In this document: positions 54,801 to 57,800 of the stretch, piece by piece
How positions within the stretch are numbered: position 1 is the first letter of the stretch
Layout: the number at the start of each line of letters is the position of its first letter
NCBI GenBank assembly: GCA_032433765.1
Contig: JAVIAB010000092.1
Location: 60,903,126-60,967,125 of the forward strand
Reading direction: 5' to 3'
Length of the DNA: 64,000 nucleotides
DNA from: Megaustenia siamemsis
Lineage: Eukaryota; Mollusca; Gastropoda; Stylommatophora; Ariophantidae
The notes under the pieces: model-generated
The model's input: only the letters and a program-made list of their open reading frames with translations
What the model was told of the DNA's origin: nothing
Database searches by the model: none
Position numbers and translations under genes: made by a program

Positions 54801-57800
54801 CTACAATGGTTCCCTTGTAAAATATAAGTAAAAATGTAAAGAGCCCCGTCACGCCAAGTGGCGTGTAGGGAATATGGTGTTAGTGACCATACATTTTACA
54901 GACCTTCGGCATATGATTTGTTGGGTAATGTGGTCGGTATAACGCCCGTGCCCAGACAAAAATCCGGTACCCATATAAGGCTGGATGAACCCGGAAGCCA
55001 TTGGATTGGATCGAACACGACATCTTGTCCTTTGTAGTCCAGTTCACTAACCACTGAGCTATCGCGGCTCCCTTGTAAAATATATATACGGTAAAAAAAA
55101 AAAGATCATCATCATCGTACTGACATTTCAATAAAAACTTTGAGGAGCAAAATGTGATTGTAAAAAGAACAACAAGTTAGCAAAATAAAGAGAAAAAACC
55201 GATTGGATCCTCTGAATGTTAGAAAAGCTTTTTAGTGTTGGAAAAGGCAGGGTATGGTCAAAACAAATTGTCTAAAAATAGAGGACACAAGGTCTCACTA
55301 AAGATGTCCTTTCTGTAGCTAAATTGTTGTGGAATATTAAACAAAAAATACACAGCTCACACTGAATTGTACATTTAAAGTAATAGTAACATTTTTGCTT
55401 TTAAAATTGTTGATAAATATTTTTCTTTCATTTGTTTTCAATCAGAATTCAGTAATCTTCTGTCAAGCAACATTCAACGATGGCTTGTAAAACCAACAAA
55501 ATAAATAAGTATAGGCTAGGGAATATAACTGTACTTCAACAAAGCCTTTTTTCGATACATGTGGGTCTGCAACAAAAAAATTGTTTTAATGAAATCCTAA
55601 TCCTTCATATATACGAGAGTAGGTCTGTTAGAAAAGATGGAAAGGTGCATGGTAGTGATCCGAGCTCACTGTACTCAGAGCAGAATCATAAACGCTGATA
55701 CCTTGCACATGATGATGACGCAAAGTATGTCTTTTGATATTTTCTGTAGTTTGTTCATTGTTAAGACTGTTTCATCGTTCTTGCATTTGCCCCGTCCTAG
55801 TTTAATCAGACTGACATATGGAACGCATTGCTGCACCCCACCACAAGTCATTTCACTCTAATACTCGACACGGAGCAACCTAAATAACCTGTTCTTGACA
55901 AGATTTCAAGTTTTTCTTTGAGGTCTCCCCCAAGTCTTATCTTCACTTAAGGAAACCATCCTCTTACTTGAAACAAGAAGCATGAGCTGAGAGCGTCGCA
56001 TAATAAGTACATTCTGCTATGTGAGAGTTTACAAGTAAAATAGCGACATGTAGGACACATCTGGACACTTAGTTAAATCATTGAAACAATAGAAAATCAC
56101 ATCTTGCATGCACTTAGTTGGTTTTTAAAATAACATCATCAGCATAATCTTCATCCTCTTTGTTACCTTCTTGTCGGCATCATCGAGTGTCATCTCTGCA
56201 ACTAAGTTTGACTACGTTGAGCGTCATTTCACTTTGTTTCTTGATTTGTGGTGCATACTGTTCGTCTATCCTTGTTTTTAATACTGTCAATCTACTTTTG
56301 ATTTTTCTACTTATACCTCGTTTAACTTGTATTTATATTGTAAAAACTTTCAATAAATTAGTTGATGCCTGTTAAACAGAATTCATTTAGTTTTAATTGT
56401 ATCAAATAGTACTGTCAATAAAATTTTACCTTCAGTAAAATAACTATAGCTCTTCTTTTCTTCGGTACCTGTAGTACAATCGCATCAATTTACGTCGAAA
56501 ATTAAACAGTCTGTGTTATATCCTTTGTCCTCTCCAAACAATTGTTGTTTTTTCAACCTTATTCTATACAGGTTTATCTTTCATCTATAAAGACCTGAGT
56601 ATCCGTATTTTTAATTCGACACTTTAGTCAGCAGAATTTATAAAGTGAAGAAAAACAGATAAAAGACATATTTCATTAAAGCTTTGGTGTCTAATACACA
56701 CACATTCTCACATGTGTTTGTTTTATGTAATTGTTACTCACAAAAATATTAAATGGAACACACGACCTTTCAACAATATATAAAACATTGAATTCACAAT
56801 CAATTTTTAAGTGTTATATATATATATTTTTTTTAATGTATTTCACCATCCCCTCCACTTCCCCTTGAAGACACTGCTAACTCTCTTGGTAAAAATTATG
56901 TTAACTATCTCCATTTCGACTAAACATTCCTTGCGCTCAAAACTGCAGTAACATTAAGTGTTCATTTGAACGCTGGTTTGAAATCTGTCAGCCCGCCGAG
57001 CTTACAATGATACGACAAAAGTGTCAACACTCGGTAGCTTATTATTAAATGTAGCACCTATAATCACAATACAAGTTTTTAAAATGATAACGTGCATTTC
57101 CTGTGGTCGAACTCTCAATGTTACTGTGAGTACTTTGTCTATATCTGTTTAATAGGCATTCTATAAAAAAAAAATTAATTTAGAATATGCGTGGACATAC
57201 TTTAATTCTTGCATTACAGTGCAAACAAATAGCTTGTTAAAGCAAAAATAATGTACACAAATTATTACATTTTTCAAAAGTGTTTATGGTATTGTTTTTA
57301 GTACGAATATATTATAACACAAGTATAGATGTTGATAAACAAAAACGATAGTAGACAAGCACTCAAGCAAACTGACGGTTGGACGGACGCACAAATAGAC
57401 GGACAAACTGGCATGCAGGCAGGTAATTAAGTAGGAAGGTCTTTAGATAAATAAACGGACAGTCAGGTAGGTAGGTAAGTATGTACATAAATCGTTGGGT
57501 TGGTTGTGGGATACTAATAGACCTAGAGTTTACGAATAAATCCTTCTTGATATAGTATATATAACACATGCATTAATATAATCCAGGTATTAAACATGCA
57601 ATATATTTATATAGATAAACTCATCATCATCATCATCAACAGGTAGCATGTTCTTTGCAGAAAGTTACAATTCATCACAGCCCTTCTTACAGAATCTCTG
57701 TCTCTAGCCAGATCTTACACTTCTTCTGTTGTCACGATCAAGGTCTCCTTGATGTCTTGATACCACCTTCTTTTGATCTGCGCCTGATGCGTAGACAAGG

